From NCBI GenBank assembly GCA_946122785.1, contig CAMGYJ010000007.1:43859587-43923586 (forward strand): a stretch of DNA of 64,000 nt. The letters run 5' to 3'. This document shows positions 48,228 through 57,990 of this stretch, piece by piece. Position 1 is the stretch's first letter. Each line of letters begins with the position of its first letter. Source of the stretch: Linum tenue (Eukaryota; Streptophyta; Magnoliopsida; Malpighiales; Linaceae). The position numbers and the translations under genes were made by a program. The notes below the pieces were generated by a model. The model ran no database searches. It saw nothing but the letters and a program-made list of their open reading frames with translations, and was not told the DNA's origin.

Positions 48228-49605
48228 TTAGTCCGCCTGAACATCACTAACATTCTTCTGCGCACCCATCAGGCCTGTCTTACGGCGCACCAAAGGTTGG
48301 GAATCCTCCTCATCAGAACTCGACCCGCCATCCTTCTTCTCGCCACCACCGGCGCCCTCAACCTTCTCTTTATCCTGATCCTGCTGCTGCTGCTCTTCTA
48401 CCTGACGCCCTTCCCCTTCCTCCTCCTCCTCCGACTCTGAATCCGACTCCAGCGGCCTTTTCTCGTTCAGCCACGTCCTCACATGTGCGACCATGGCACG
48501 AGTATCCCACTGGTAACCAGGATTCTCCGGGCGCACCTTCTTACCAACGGCCATCACAGCCTTAGTCATCGCGTCAGCAATGACCTTCCCGAACGACAAG
48601 GAAGACTTGTACTGGCGGACAGCAACAGCTTGCGCTTCACGAACCGCCTCCGCCTTAGCTACGTCATGAAGACGCACCAAATCCCTCTTCTCCTTCTCAA
48701 ATTCATCCCGAGCCAGCTTCAACTTGTCTGCGGCGTCGGACACCAACTCCTTCTTCTCCTTCTCCTTCTCATCCAGCAGACGCTTCCGCTCCACCTCAAA
48801 CTCCGCCCGCAACTCAGCCCGGGCGCGCTCTCGTGCGGTGTCCAACTGATCCGCCAACTTGCTCTGCAGGACGCCGAGCTCCACCAGCGCGTCATTGGCT
48901 TTTGTTGTGGCCAACTCTGCGCGTCCTTCAGCGCCAGCAAGTTTCCCCTCCAACTGCTCAATCCGGGATTCTTCGGACCTCAACTTCGCGCGCTCGCGCC
49001 CCCGCTCCTGTTGAGCGCGGAAAGTCGCCAGCAAGCCCTGCGAATACAGCGCGATAACACTTAGCAAAATTTCTGATGAAAAGAAAAAAATATATAGTAG
49101 TTCATACCCCGCAGGATGTCTTACCGCGAAATGGATCTGAGCCAGGTCCATGAGCGGATCAGACTTTTCCATACGGGACGGGATGCCCAAAAGGGGACCC
49201 ACGGCCCGCAACGCAACGTTCGCTGACGCAACGTTACACGCGGCGCCCGTATGCAACCGCACATCGCGGAAGTAGTCGATGGCCCCCCCAGCCATCTGCG
49301 GCAGCTGTTGCTGGACTCCAGCTCCAGATGAGCTACCGGCACCTCCTCTATCGGGACGAGCGGTACTGGCCGTGCGCGGAGTTTGCTCCGCAATCGCCAG
49401 AGGCACGCGCGTCGTAGCCGATGCTGTATGCACAACTGGCTCTACGATGCGCACTGTCTTCGGCGCCTTCTCAGTAATAGACGGCTGCTCCGCCGTCTTC
49501 CTCTTCCCGCCCCTCTCCGAAACAGCCTGCTTACCTTCCCTCGACCTCTTCCTCCCACCGCGAGGAATCTTGATGACTTCATCCACAGACATCATGCTCG
49601 CCAAG
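48228..49605 (-). CDS. Antisense gene of the Ty3/Gypsy element, downstream part (coiled-coil, acidic tail)
   Basis: Minus-strand frame continuing the antisense gene. After a probable splice near 49605 it encodes a basic stretch (VIKIPRGGRKRSREGKQ) and Ser/Ala/Thr-rich sequence to about 49125. A probable intron at 49038-49124 follows (GCG then gtaaga; ttcgcag then GGC). It is 87 bases, in phase and stop-free, so splicing or retention would both keep the frame. The next part is strongly predicted coiled coil (RIEQLEGKLAGAEGRAEL; ERKRLLDEKEKEKKEL), then SLSFGKVIADAMTKAVMAV. The end is a very acidic tail with a Glu run and Gln run, stopping at QKNVSDVQAD. It matches no enzyme I recognise. Architecture resembles antisense frames known from other Tat-type elements. 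Whether it joins the upstream part as one protein is uncertain. Confidence 0.7.
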
Positions 49606-49683
49606 CTGGAAAAATCAACACATGCGCCAATAAATGTTAAGAGGGCGGTTAATAAGAAAGAATACAAAACGAAAGGAACACAA

Positions 49684-50835
49684 CTAACCATCGGCAAACA
49701 ATTCGGCCAAGCAAGCCTCGCGGACCCCAGCCGAGTGTAGGTCAAACTTCTGAAGCAGGCATGCCTCATACTCCTGATCGAGCCCAGGGTACTTGCCCAG
49801 CTCCGACTCGTACGCATGCGTGCCACCCTTCATCCAAGTGGTTGGCTCCGCAACATACGCACTCGCCCACTCCCCGGGCGTGGGCTTCACATAAAAGAAG
49901 CGCTCGAACCAAGTCTTCTTAAGCTTAGGCGAGCCGTACACAAAGCCGTCAGGCCTGTTGTCACGCCGCTTGATAGAAAGACAATCACTTGTCCTGGTGG
50001 GCTCCTTGATCTTGTAAAATTTCCGGAACAACCCATAAGTGGGTGTAATCTTGAGCCGCTTGCACGCCGTCCGGAGGCAACTAGCGTGCATAATAACAGA
50101 GGGAGAGAGCCGCGCGATTGAACAGTTGAGCTTCTCATACAAGGCGCACAGCAGTGGGTCGATGGGAAATTTGAATCCCATCACCCAATACTCTGTGTAA
50201 ACGCCGAACCAGCCCGGGGGGCAGTTCCCAACCATGCTGCGCACAGACGGTACGGCGTATTGCCAACTGGGGGGCAATCCCAACCCGCGCACAATCTCCT
50301 CCACATCCTCGCGCCCGTAAATTGATGCGTGGTCGGGACCGCGGAGCAGATTATCATGTGGGGCCGGCTGATCGCCCCACATCTCGGCCCAATCTATAAC
50401 TGTATAAACCGCGCCCACGCCTTGGAACCCTAGCCGGCTCACTGCTTCTGTCACGCGGACTTGGTAAAGGGGCTCCGATTGCGTCTCCGATTCATCGCGC
50501 ACCTCAGAGGTCGCCCCGCCAGATCTTCCGTCATGAGTACGACGGATTATCAGGACCCCACTAGAGCCCGCCGGCCCACTACCCGACGGAACCACATCGG
50601 CGTTGGAAGACTCCTGAAAGCCCCGGCCGGAATCGACGTTGCCCGACGGCGACGCCGAAGCACCCTCGTCGTCCCTAGCATCGTTGTCGTTGCTAACACC
50701 ACCGTCGTCCCCGCCGTCCCCGTTGCCGGAATCGGCCGGGTTCGACTCAAGTCGAGTAGAAGTAGGTGAGAAAGAAAGAGGATTACCTTCTTCGCCCTGC
50801 ACGACCTCGGTCTCATTGATGTTGGTGCTATCCAT
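49684..50835 (-). CDS. Antisense gene of the Ty3/Gypsy element, upstream part (transposase_28-like domain)
   Basis: A 383-codon minus-strand frame starting ATG at 50835 (MDSTNINETEVVQGEEG). The first 130 or so residues are acidic and rich in Ser, Gly and Asp, probably disordered. From about residue 165 a folded region begins: GLPPSWQYAVPSV, CPPGWFGVYTEYWVMGFKFP, then RLSPSVIMHASCLRTACKRL and TPTYGLFRKFYKIKE. This pattern resembles the plant family labelled putative gypsy-type transposon (transposase_28), found on the antisense strand of Tat-type elements; function unknown. A canonical donor sits just before the stop (GATG then gttagt at 49688). The acceptor ttttccag at 49606 would give an 83-base intron, but as read that join shifts the frame by one. 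A weaker donor 11 bases upstream (GAATT then gtttgc) would restore phase. A TATA box lies 141 bases upstream. Confidence 0.75.
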   Translation of the reverse strand: MDSTNINETEVVQGEEGNPLSFSPTSTRLESNPADSGNGDGGDDGGVSNDNDARDDEGASASPSGNVDSGRGFQESSNADVVPSGSGPAGSSGVLIIRRTHDGRSGGATSEVRDESETQSEPLYQVRVTEAVSRLGFQGVGAVYTVIDWAEMWGDQPAPHDNLLRGPDHASIYGREDVEEIVRGLGLPPSWQYAVPSVRSMVGNCPPGWFGVYTEYWVMGFKFPIDPLLCALYEKLNCSIARLSPSVIMHASCLRTACKRLKITPTYGLFRKFYKIKEPTRTSDCLSIKRRDNRPDGFVYGSPKLKKTWFERFFYVKPTPGEWASAYVAEPTTWMKGGTHAYESELGKYPGLDQEYEACLLQKFDLHSAGVREACLAELFADG

Positions 50836-50975
50836 GGCAATTCCTTGAGTAGCAGTAGCAAACGAAAGACTTGAGGTTGTAGAAGAAGAAGAGGAATCCT
50901 CGAAACAGAGAGATGGAAAAACTAGAGAGCAAAATACGAAGAAGGAAAGATGGAAGGAAATCTCAAGAGCAGCCG

Positions 50976-50985
50976 TATATTTATA
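50976..50985 (-). promoter_or_regulatory. TATA box of the antisense gene
   Basis: On the minus strand the sequence reads TATAAATATA, preceded by CACC, 141 bases upstream of the antisense ATG. The distance allows about 110 bases of leader. It is separate from the LTR promoter, which suggests the antisense gene is transcribed independently. Confidence 0.6.
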
Positions 50986-51284
50986 GGTGATGATGGGAAG
51001 TCGAAGGGGTTAAAGGTCATCGAAAATCGCAACCGTCAGAGGATTTCGAAATTCAAAAGGCCGCCAGAGCTAACCAATCGCACAGCGACACGTGGCAGAC
51101 TCCAATCCCGAACAATCATAACGAGCACGGGCACTAGCCGTCGACGTCACTAGTGACGCGCAACGCCTGGGGGGCATGACACACCCGCAAAAGGGAAAAA
51201 CCCCACCCCCAAAAAAACGCTCGAAGAAAGCCTCCCGGAAATTGCGCACATGAGATAACCGCAAGATCCTCCATGAAGATCGCG

Positions 51285-51418
51285 CACGCAAAGCAACCGC
51301 GCACGCCAAGCAACCGCGCACACAAGGGGCCCGCAAGATACCCGTGTAGATCGCGCACGCAAAACAACCGCGCCTTACCCCGCAACGAACAGGCGCGCCT
51401 TACCCCGCAACGAACAGG
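51285..51418. repeat. Short GC-rich repeats near the right LTR
   Basis: Two adjoining copies of a 25-base unit (CGCGCCTTACCCCGCAACGA plus CAGG ending) start at 51369 and 51394. To their left are three imperfect copies of CGCGCACGCMAARCAACCG, including 51294 and 51352. The block lies upstream of the antisense promoter, between it and the right LTR. Confidence 0.75.
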
Positions 51419-51530
51419 AGAGCCTCAACATAGTAAAGCGCACGAGACCTAGCTGGCCAAACCATCGCGAAGCACGTGGATCCGAGTCAGCAGAGCGGAA
51501 ATCACAACAGGAGGCGTTCGAGAAACACCC

Positions 51531-51544
51531 CCTGTGGGGGGCAA
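51531..51544 (+). other. Polypurine tract of the Ty3/Gypsy element
   Basis: The sequence GTGGGGGGCAA sits directly before the right LTR, two bases from its TG start. It is the expected plus-strand primer region. It is short and follows a C-rich run. Confidence 0.7.
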
Positions 51545-51545
51545 T

Positions 51546-52097
51546 TGTTGGGCATGTGACTCGGATCACTCCCGCGCCAAAGAAGCACGCCAAACCGCAC
51601 GCCACGACGAACACGGCGCGACACGTCCGACAGCGCCGAGACCTCGCGCGCGGCAAGAGTGAGTCTATGCGCGCGAATGGGAAGACAAGGCGGCGACCAG
51701 ACTCAAGAGCCGGAGAGGGCGTCATTGTGTCTCCCGAGGGAAGGTCACGTCAAGACTTTTGAGTACAAATCATAGACAACCCTCTGACAAGTCCTAGGTT
51801 AGGGGATGGCCTAAATCCCTGACACATCAGCAGTCACGTCGTTGTACCGTCTCGAAGTCCACCCACTCACCCACCACCATGTAGCCTATAAATATGGCAT
51901 TTACTCTGGTGGGTGAGGGGATCGCATTTTTGCACCATTCTCTCTCCATAGCAACTACTTCTCTTTCTAAAAGTTCGAACCTTGATCCTCACTCGACTCT
52001 CTAGTTCTTATTCCTTCAATTAAACCTGACCCTTGCGTTCCTTCTTGACCCAAACTCTCACACGAACCTCACTCCTACACTCAGTTAGGTTCAAACA
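51546..52097 (+). repeat. Right LTR of the Ty3/Gypsy element
   Basis: 552 bases, reading identical to 41747-42298 and ending GGTTCAAACA followed by the target duplication ATAGA. Contains the same TATA box (51887-51894). Open frames inside both LTRs translate identically, which is a further check of identity. Confidence 0.95.
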
Positions 52098-53113
52098 ATA
52101 GACATGCTATGTATTTAGTTTCAAAAGGATCATTATTTTTCTCAACTTATTATTTGATATTTGTCATGACATCGTATTGTTTTTAACTAATTTTAGTAAT
52201 TTGTTATTGTAATTATCCACTGTACCTGAGCCGTGCTGAACGTGACGAAGGGCGATATCGTGAGGAGTTGGCTGGCTAGTTGTGTAAATGTGTAGCAATA
52301 TTGATTTGCCGCCAGCTCGGCGGCAGGAATTGAACTTAATTCAAAAACCTGCACAGACGAAGTTGCCTAGAAGCTATATTATGGACCAGTAGGTTTGACG
52401 AGGGGGAAAGTAACCGCCCGACCGAGCCGTCAAAGCGCAAGCTGGGAGTTTCTGATTAGTCTGAAAACTGGGGAGAATTCCAAGGGAAAGGAGAAAGAAA
52501 GGAAAATCAAATTAGACCAGCTGGCCCGCCGGCCGGTTAGGGTTGAACTTGAAGATCCCCGCAGCAAATGAGAAGAAGTTGAAACTTTTATGCGATAGTG
52601 ACATAGTAATGTTGGTCTGAAAATTCCACATATGCTAAATTGTATTTTCCCCCCTTTTTTGTTCTTATTGCAAGCATTGATGTAAACTTTGGCTTGCGAG
52701 TATCCAATGATCTATTTCTATTTCATGTTGAAATGTTTAAGAAATTCGAATTTAGAAGTAAATTAAAATAGTGAATGTTATTATACAATCAACTAAATCC
52801 GTCAAATTCGTGCACTAATGACTAAATGATTTATCCGTTTTTAGTACACGAAACATAAAATGAACGAGAAAATACAATAATAATTTCCAAATAGGAGTTT
52901 TGAATATGCGGTCATAATAGTAATATGCTAATATATATAATGTATCTTTGACTAATATATTATATGATAGCGGATTAATTACAAAATTTTATTCTACAAA
53001 TCCTATATTTGAACATGATGACAGTGTCATAACATGATCTTACCACTTTAGTAAGACTGGCATCACCCTCATACAAATATCATATTATGCTATTATCACA
53101 CTATGATATTATC

Positions 53114-53342
53114 TATTAGAGAGTGTTATAAGATTCATAATTAATCTTCTCCCAACAACTCGAGTTATTGAGATCAACTGGTTGTTGACATGGTATTATA
53201 CTAGAGCCTTCTGTAATCGAGAGGTTTATGTTCAACCACCGGTAACCCCATATGAGTTGACTTTCGTTCGAGGGGGCATATTAGAAAGTGGTATTAACCT
53301 TCTCCCAACAACTCGAGCGAGTGGGATCAACTGCTCTTGACA
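53114..53342 (+). mobile_element. Miniature LTR retrotransposon (SMART/TRIM-like), about 229 bp
   Basis: Two related flanks of 77 and 64 bases (53114-53190 and 53279-53342) both start TATTAGARAGTG and share CTTCTCCCAACAACTCGAG and end TTGACA. Directly after the first is TGGTATTATACTAGAGCC, close to the methionine tRNA binding site TGGTATCAGAGCC with a small insertion. Directly before the second is the purine run CGAGGGGGCA. The internal part is only 88 bases and non-coding. The flanks TTATC and ATATC match at four of five bases. The layout is that of a complete LTR element at minimal size. Confidence 0.7.
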
Positions 53343-54492
53343 ATATCATGATATGACAGTGGTAAGATGACGTAAAAAAATTTGTTCCAAAAAATACTAA
53401 AAGATATATAATGTTGTAGACCACAAAAATTTGATTTTTCTACGCAATTTTTTTGAACTCTGATGTAAACGAATGAGATATGATCCATTGAAGTTTCATA
53501 AGAAAATTAAAAAGTGTTTTAACAACACGCCAGAGAATTTCGTACAAAATTCTGAGTCATCTCATATTTAATGGAAAACATCCTCGCCATCTCCAAAATC
53601 TGGCCAGCTGCACAAAAAATCTGATGATCTATTGTTTCCGAATCTCTTATTTCCCTCCTTATCCTTTATAATATGAACTATTATATCTCTATTTCTAAAT
53701 TACAACCGTTACATATGATTTCATAGATCTACATACAATAAAGAATTTGTATAGGAACCTAAGTCATATTATATAAACAGTCATTCGATTTTATCACCTC
53801 TCATAGCTGGCTGAAATTGTAATCGAGCTCAAGACTTATTGTGAACTAGGAGTTATATAGGAAGTTTATTATACAAACAGACCTATCAAATATCAATGCC
53901 AAGTAATTGATCAACATTCGAACTTTATTGATAGGTGCTAATTAAAAAAATCGAAATTAGAACCTCTAGATTAAAGACGAATGATAGTCCCATTAGAATA
54001 AATTATTGTTGAATTGTTGAAATCTATAATTTAGTTAATAAATATAGTTTGATCTTCTATTAGTTCTCTTATTTATTAGTTGGGGCTTTCTATAAGCCAC
54101 CTGTTTTCAAATTTTTGTTTCCTTTATCCTTCAAATCTTGTTTTTCCTTCTCTTAGCCCAAATAAGTTTATTCCCAAATACATAATTAATTAAATCTATT
54201 TGGAAGGTAGTACAACAAATGTTATTTACAAAATTGAGAAACAAAATTATAATACATTATTTTCTGAGAAATAATATAAAAATTGAGATTCACTCTGGAG
54301 ATGGATTATGTTTTGCTTCCATCTTTTTTTTCTTCTTTTTTCCCTATAGGGAAACCTTCATTCCTTCTTGGTTTTTGCCAATTCCAGTTTGGAACTTTGG
54401 AATTTGGATGGAGCAAAATAATAGAATGTAAAAAAAGGAAAAAAAAATTTGAATGAAAGAAACGAAGTGGAAGCAAAATCCACCAAACTAGC
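53343..54492. other. AT-rich intergenic DNA
   Basis: No gene, repeat structure or RNA gene was recognised. It forms the 3' flank of the small minus-strand gene that follows. The stretch 52103-53113 to the left of the miniature LTR element is likewise empty as far as I can see. Confidence 0.45.
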
Positions 54493-55026
54493 TTAGCTAG
54501 TAGTAATCAGGAATACGTCGCGCATAGTGAGGGAATGCCCCAACCTCGCCGGCGGCCTCTCCTCCTTCCGCCGCCTCAGCACCGACCAAAACCCCTTCTT
54601 CTTCTCCTTCCCCTCCCCCTCGCCGCCGCCCACCGCCACAGATCTGCTCTTCCTCATAACACGCACGTCGTTCCTCTTCTGACCGGCGCTGCTTCCCAGC
54701 TTCAACACCTGAGAAAGCGACAGCCCGTTACCGCCGCGCCGCCGACGCGCCGGGGAGGCGCGTGACGAGGAGCAAGACGAGGACGAACTGCTGTAGGAAG
54801 ACAGCGACGACGAGGAGCCGGTGGACGCCGAATCGAACCCCTCTGATTTGCGGAGTGATGACGTGGCGGGGAGCTGGCTGAGCCTTTCGCGGAGACACGC
54901 GGAGCACACGCCCGGTGACTGGCGGTGCTTCGGGTGCTTCCTGCACCTGCCGGCGCCGGCGCCGGCGATGTTCTTGGGGATGCGTTGCTGCCGTTCCTTT
55001 GATTTGGTCCAGATGAGGTTCGCCAT
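54493..55026 (-). CDS. Small Ser-rich plant protein with Cys/His motif, function unknown
   Basis: A single-exon frame of 177 residues starting MANLIWTKSKERQQRIPKN. Residues about 28-49 carry the motif CRKHPKHRQSPGVCSACLRE, with Cys-His-Cys-Cys spacing that could bind zinc. It resembles the N-terminal motif seen in the DUF740/OCTOPUS-like group, but the rest does not match that family in length. A Ser run follows (about residues 70-92), then a basic RRRRGG stretch, LSLSQVLKLGSS, a Gly/Glu/Lys-rich segment, and a C-terminus with GFWSVLRRRKEERPPARLG. No signal peptide or membrane segment is seen. The start has a good context and codon use is strongly GC-biased, unlike the flanking AT-rich DNA, which supports a real gene. 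An AT dinucleotide tract (55065-55081) lies 40 bases upstream. I do not assign a function. Confidence 0.72.
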   Translation of the reverse strand: MANLIWTKSKERQQRIPKNIAGAGAGRCRKHPKHRQSPGVCSACLRERLSQLPATSSLRKSEGFDSASTGSSSSLSSYSSSSSSCSSSRASPARRRRGGNGLSLSQVLKLGSSAGQKRNDVRVMRKSRSVAVGGGEGEGKEKKKGFWSVLRRRKEERPPARLGHSLTMRDVFLITTS

Positions 55027-56399
55027 TTTTGTGTTTAAGGGGCGGGCAGGATTCGGTTAGATGCATATATATATATATATAAATAATAGGGAAAAAAATA
55101 CTGAAAATTATTAAGAAAAAGAAAAAAAAAGGGAAAGGTGGGGGAGAGTGAGGTTCAGGGAAATTTCTGCAGGGTTCTTTTTTTTTAAGAAAAAATAAAA
55201 GAGGAAAAGAATGATTCATTTGGGTAGAAATTTGACAATTGGACTTTAGCTGGGCTGACTGAGAGGTGTACGGCTGGGATGGCGTGGGCTTGATGTGGGG
55301 CCCACTACGATGAGTTTCGTGGCTGGCTGGATTGGTGCGATGGGAGTTTGGTAAATGTATTTGGGCGTGTGGTTCGGGTCGTGAGACTCGAGAGAGCGGG
55401 GGCGTGGAGTGGACGGAGAAAGTATGAATTAGAATTGTGGAATTTTCTTCTGAACCTTTATTATTATTTTTTTTTTGGTTTGCCAAAGGAATTTTCAGAA
55501 CTAATTAACAAAAAGGAAAAAAGAAGAAGATAGATGAAGAGATGGAAAATGTGGGGAAAAAGAATAACGTAGGCTGCTTTGGCTATGCGTTATCCTTTAC
55601 AAAACTAGCTTCTACCAAAAATTTCTCAGTTTTCAAAAGAAAATAATTAATTGCCTAGCTGATCTATTATCAGAATTATTTTTACTATCCAAGGTTATGT
55701 ACAATGATAAATAAATTTTATTTTAACTTGGATGCGTGATAATATTTTTTTTCTAAATATGATAAATAAATTTTTAATAAAAATTATAATATTGACGTTT
55801 TCTCAGTACATAACAACCAAAAAACTATCTTTTTGGCAAAATATAAAAAATTCTAAGTACATAATTTTCTAAAAAAAATAAATGATCTCACACTTTAGCT
55901 CCACAAAAGTTACAAGTTCCAACTTCCAATATTGTGATTTTGCATCTTGTTTTCTTGTGAATTCGTATGCTATGATTACAACTTACAAACACCTTCAATA
56001 GATAGTTAAACCCTAAGTTTGATGGCTACCATAAAACCTAATTCAACAAGCATCCCTGACATCATCATCTGCTTCTTGTGCTAATCTCACACCTTCCTAA
56101 ACATTATCTTTCTCCTTAATTTACATTTATGCTTATTCATCAAGTGGTCAAACTCACCTAGGCTAGGAATAACAATGAGTGAACTCCTTGGGTAATTTTA
56201 TCCAATTTTCATGACTTATATGGGTATTGAATCATACCCAAATAAACTCAAATGCACTTTAATAATTTTGGGTTTGAGTTGATTTTGAATTGACTCTAAT
56301 TTGGGTCAACTCATTTGAATCGGACTTAAATGGATCTATTTGGATCCAGATGATTGTACACATAAAAAAAAGAATATTGATAATCTCATTAACTGCATT
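55027..56399. other. Upstream region of the small gene and intergenic DNA
   Basis: The first part is a GA/purine-rich and AT-repeat promoter-like region of the minus-strand gene, including (AT)n at 55065-55081. From about 55560 the sequence is AT-rich without recognisable genes. Open frames extending from the gene on the other strands have no domain support. Confidence 0.45.
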
Positions 56400-57040
56400 C
56401 AGTGGCGGAGCCAGTGCATATTAAGGTGGGTCCCGGGATCCACCTTGCCTCGGGAGAAAATATGTACGCCTAAATAATAAGGATTAAAAATCGTACCAAA
56501 AGTTATATCGGACAAGTCAATGGTAGGATATTTTATGTTGAAAACGTGGTTTAATCGTGGTTCAACCATTTCAGGTTTATTCATTATATATCGCCAAAAC
56601 TTTCTTTTGTTGAAACTCGCTATATTATTTTTATCCTAATAATAAATTCAATATATCAGGTTTTAAACTTCAACTAGATTATTATATGTATACTTTGACG
56701 TGAATATAGGCTAGCTATTGTCTAAAACTATATAGAATTAGGAGTTATTTTTCGAATCATGGTAATTGAAAGAAGTAACTTATTGTTGTTGCTAACTAAG
56801 GCTCCACTGCAAGTATTGAAATGACATTTTCAATGAGCCACGTGAAAACACTCTTTGGTATCTAATGGGTGACAAAATCATGAATGATTATTGTATAGGA
56901 TATATTGACATTGATATCATATGAATGCAAGTTCGTCAATATATGAGAACACATTATGGGGCACTGCAATGGCTCAAATTTTTCTTGCAATATAAAAAAA
57001 ATTCGGACCCACCTTACATAAAATCCTGGCTACGCCACTG
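56400..57040 (+). mobile_element. hAT transposon derivative with transposase C-terminal relic
   Basis: A 641-base element with terminal inverted repeats CAGTGGCGGAGCCAG and CTGGCTACGCCACTG (14 of 15 matching). Perfect 8-base target duplication ACTGCATT at 56392-56399 and 57041-57048. The plus strand near 56820-56990 retains broken phrases like TFSMSHVKTLFGI and GDKIMNDYCIGYIDIDI, which resemble the hAT dimerisation region at the transposase C-terminus. Stops and frame changes are present, so it is an internally deleted, inactive derivative. The perfect duplication indicates that the ends were mobilised fairly recently. Confidence 0.88.
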
Positions 57041-57184
57041 ACTGCATTCAAGTCAATTACACCTTCAATGTTATGTTGGCATTTCCACATTTCTCATTGT
57101 TTCATAACAAAAAAATAAAGCAAAAATTGCATTAGAGAATCAGTATATACTCCCCGTCAATTTTCCCTCCAATCTTAGTATAAT

Positions 57185-57450
57185 TAGGGGTGTGCAACGG
57201 TTTGGTTCTATTGAACAACATCAAACCAAACCGACGCTTGGAGCGAACCACACTGAACCCAATATAATGTGATATGGTCCTTGATCCCATCAATTTTATA
57301 GATACTGAAGGAAAAATGAATCGAATTGACATTTGGACCAGACCAAATCGGATCGAATGCACTGGTGTGGTCATTAATGATAACTTGTCTTTCACTATTG
57401 GACTGTTGTTTTCATCAGTTTTGCCTGATCCGAACAGCTGCACACCCCTA
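57185..57450. mobile_element. Small hAT-like MITE (family also at 37253)
   Basis: Ends TAGGGGTGTGCA and TGCACACCCCTA are exact inverted repeats of 12 bases. Flanks AGTATAAT and CTTATAAC match at five of eight bases, so a target duplication is only suggested. The interior resembles the element at 37253-37512. No coding capacity. Confidence 0.75.
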
Positions 57451-57910
57451 CTTATAACCATGTTTTAAACAAATCTAGATGTGCCACAATGAGAAATCTC
57501 ACCAGGCCATTCACATACATAAATTATATATATTTTCACACAATCCTATTAATTATTAACGTAGGTTCACTTATACTTACACATTGACTTACTTTTTCAC
57601 GCACTCTCGTTAATCTTCACTTATATAATATACTGTACAACTGTACGAGCAGAGAGTGCATGAAAAAATTGATTATGTGTGAGAAAATTTGATAACATTG
57701 CATGAAAATATAAATTTTTGTACGTGAACAAGAGAGTTTGTCCTTTGCTTTTACTATTTCTCTTTCACCCACATTGTCAAAATTCAAATCATCCAAGATC
57801 TTATTGGCTAGTTTTACTTTTAAAACGATACTTAGCTTCCCCCCTCGATCAAAAGGGTCATGCACTTACAGCAACATGATTGTTTAGGGTTTTCAAAATA
57901 AAACTTGGAC

Positions 57911-57963
57911 ACCGAAATTATCTCTCTTTTTTTTTTTTTGGTCGAACCGAAATTATCTCTCTT
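57911..57963. repeat. 18-bp direct repeat around a 17-bp oligo(T)-rich insert
   Basis: ACCGAAATTATCTCTCTT occurs at 57911-57928 and 57946-57963. Between them are 17 bases, eleven T then GGTCGA. This looks like a target-site duplication around an extremely 5'-truncated, minus-strand poly(A) retroposon, though a simple tandem duplication with slippage is possible. Confidence 0.6.
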
Positions 57964-57990
57964 GCATGCCAAGTAGAAAAATGAGAGACT

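Larger units (their letters stand above)
41747..52097 (+). mobile_element. Young, apparently intact Ty3/Gypsy Tat-type retrotransposon with antisense gene
   Basis: A 10351-base element. Order: left LTR, primer-binding site, one Gag-Pol frame, a 99-bp tandem repeat array, a gene region on the opposite strand, a purine tract (51531-51544), and the right LTR. The flanking target duplication is ATAGA (41742-41746 and 52098-52102), a perfect 5 bases. The two 552-base LTRs appear identical by eye, so insertion was very recent. The element is much richer in GC than its AT-rich surroundings. The Tat assignment rests on the DGGS protease, the CX2HX4HX4C Gag finger, the additional RNase H, the primer-binding site TGGCGCCCACCGTGGGG, and the presence of extra 3' reading frames. 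No env-like sense gene was seen. Confidence 0.95.

Noticed and set aside
54728..55486. A 252-codon minus-strand frame overlapping the small Ser-rich gene
   Set aside because: It is low complexity (Lys/Asn, Pro, Phe runs) across promoter-like and AT-repeat sequence, in a different frame from the better-supported gene.
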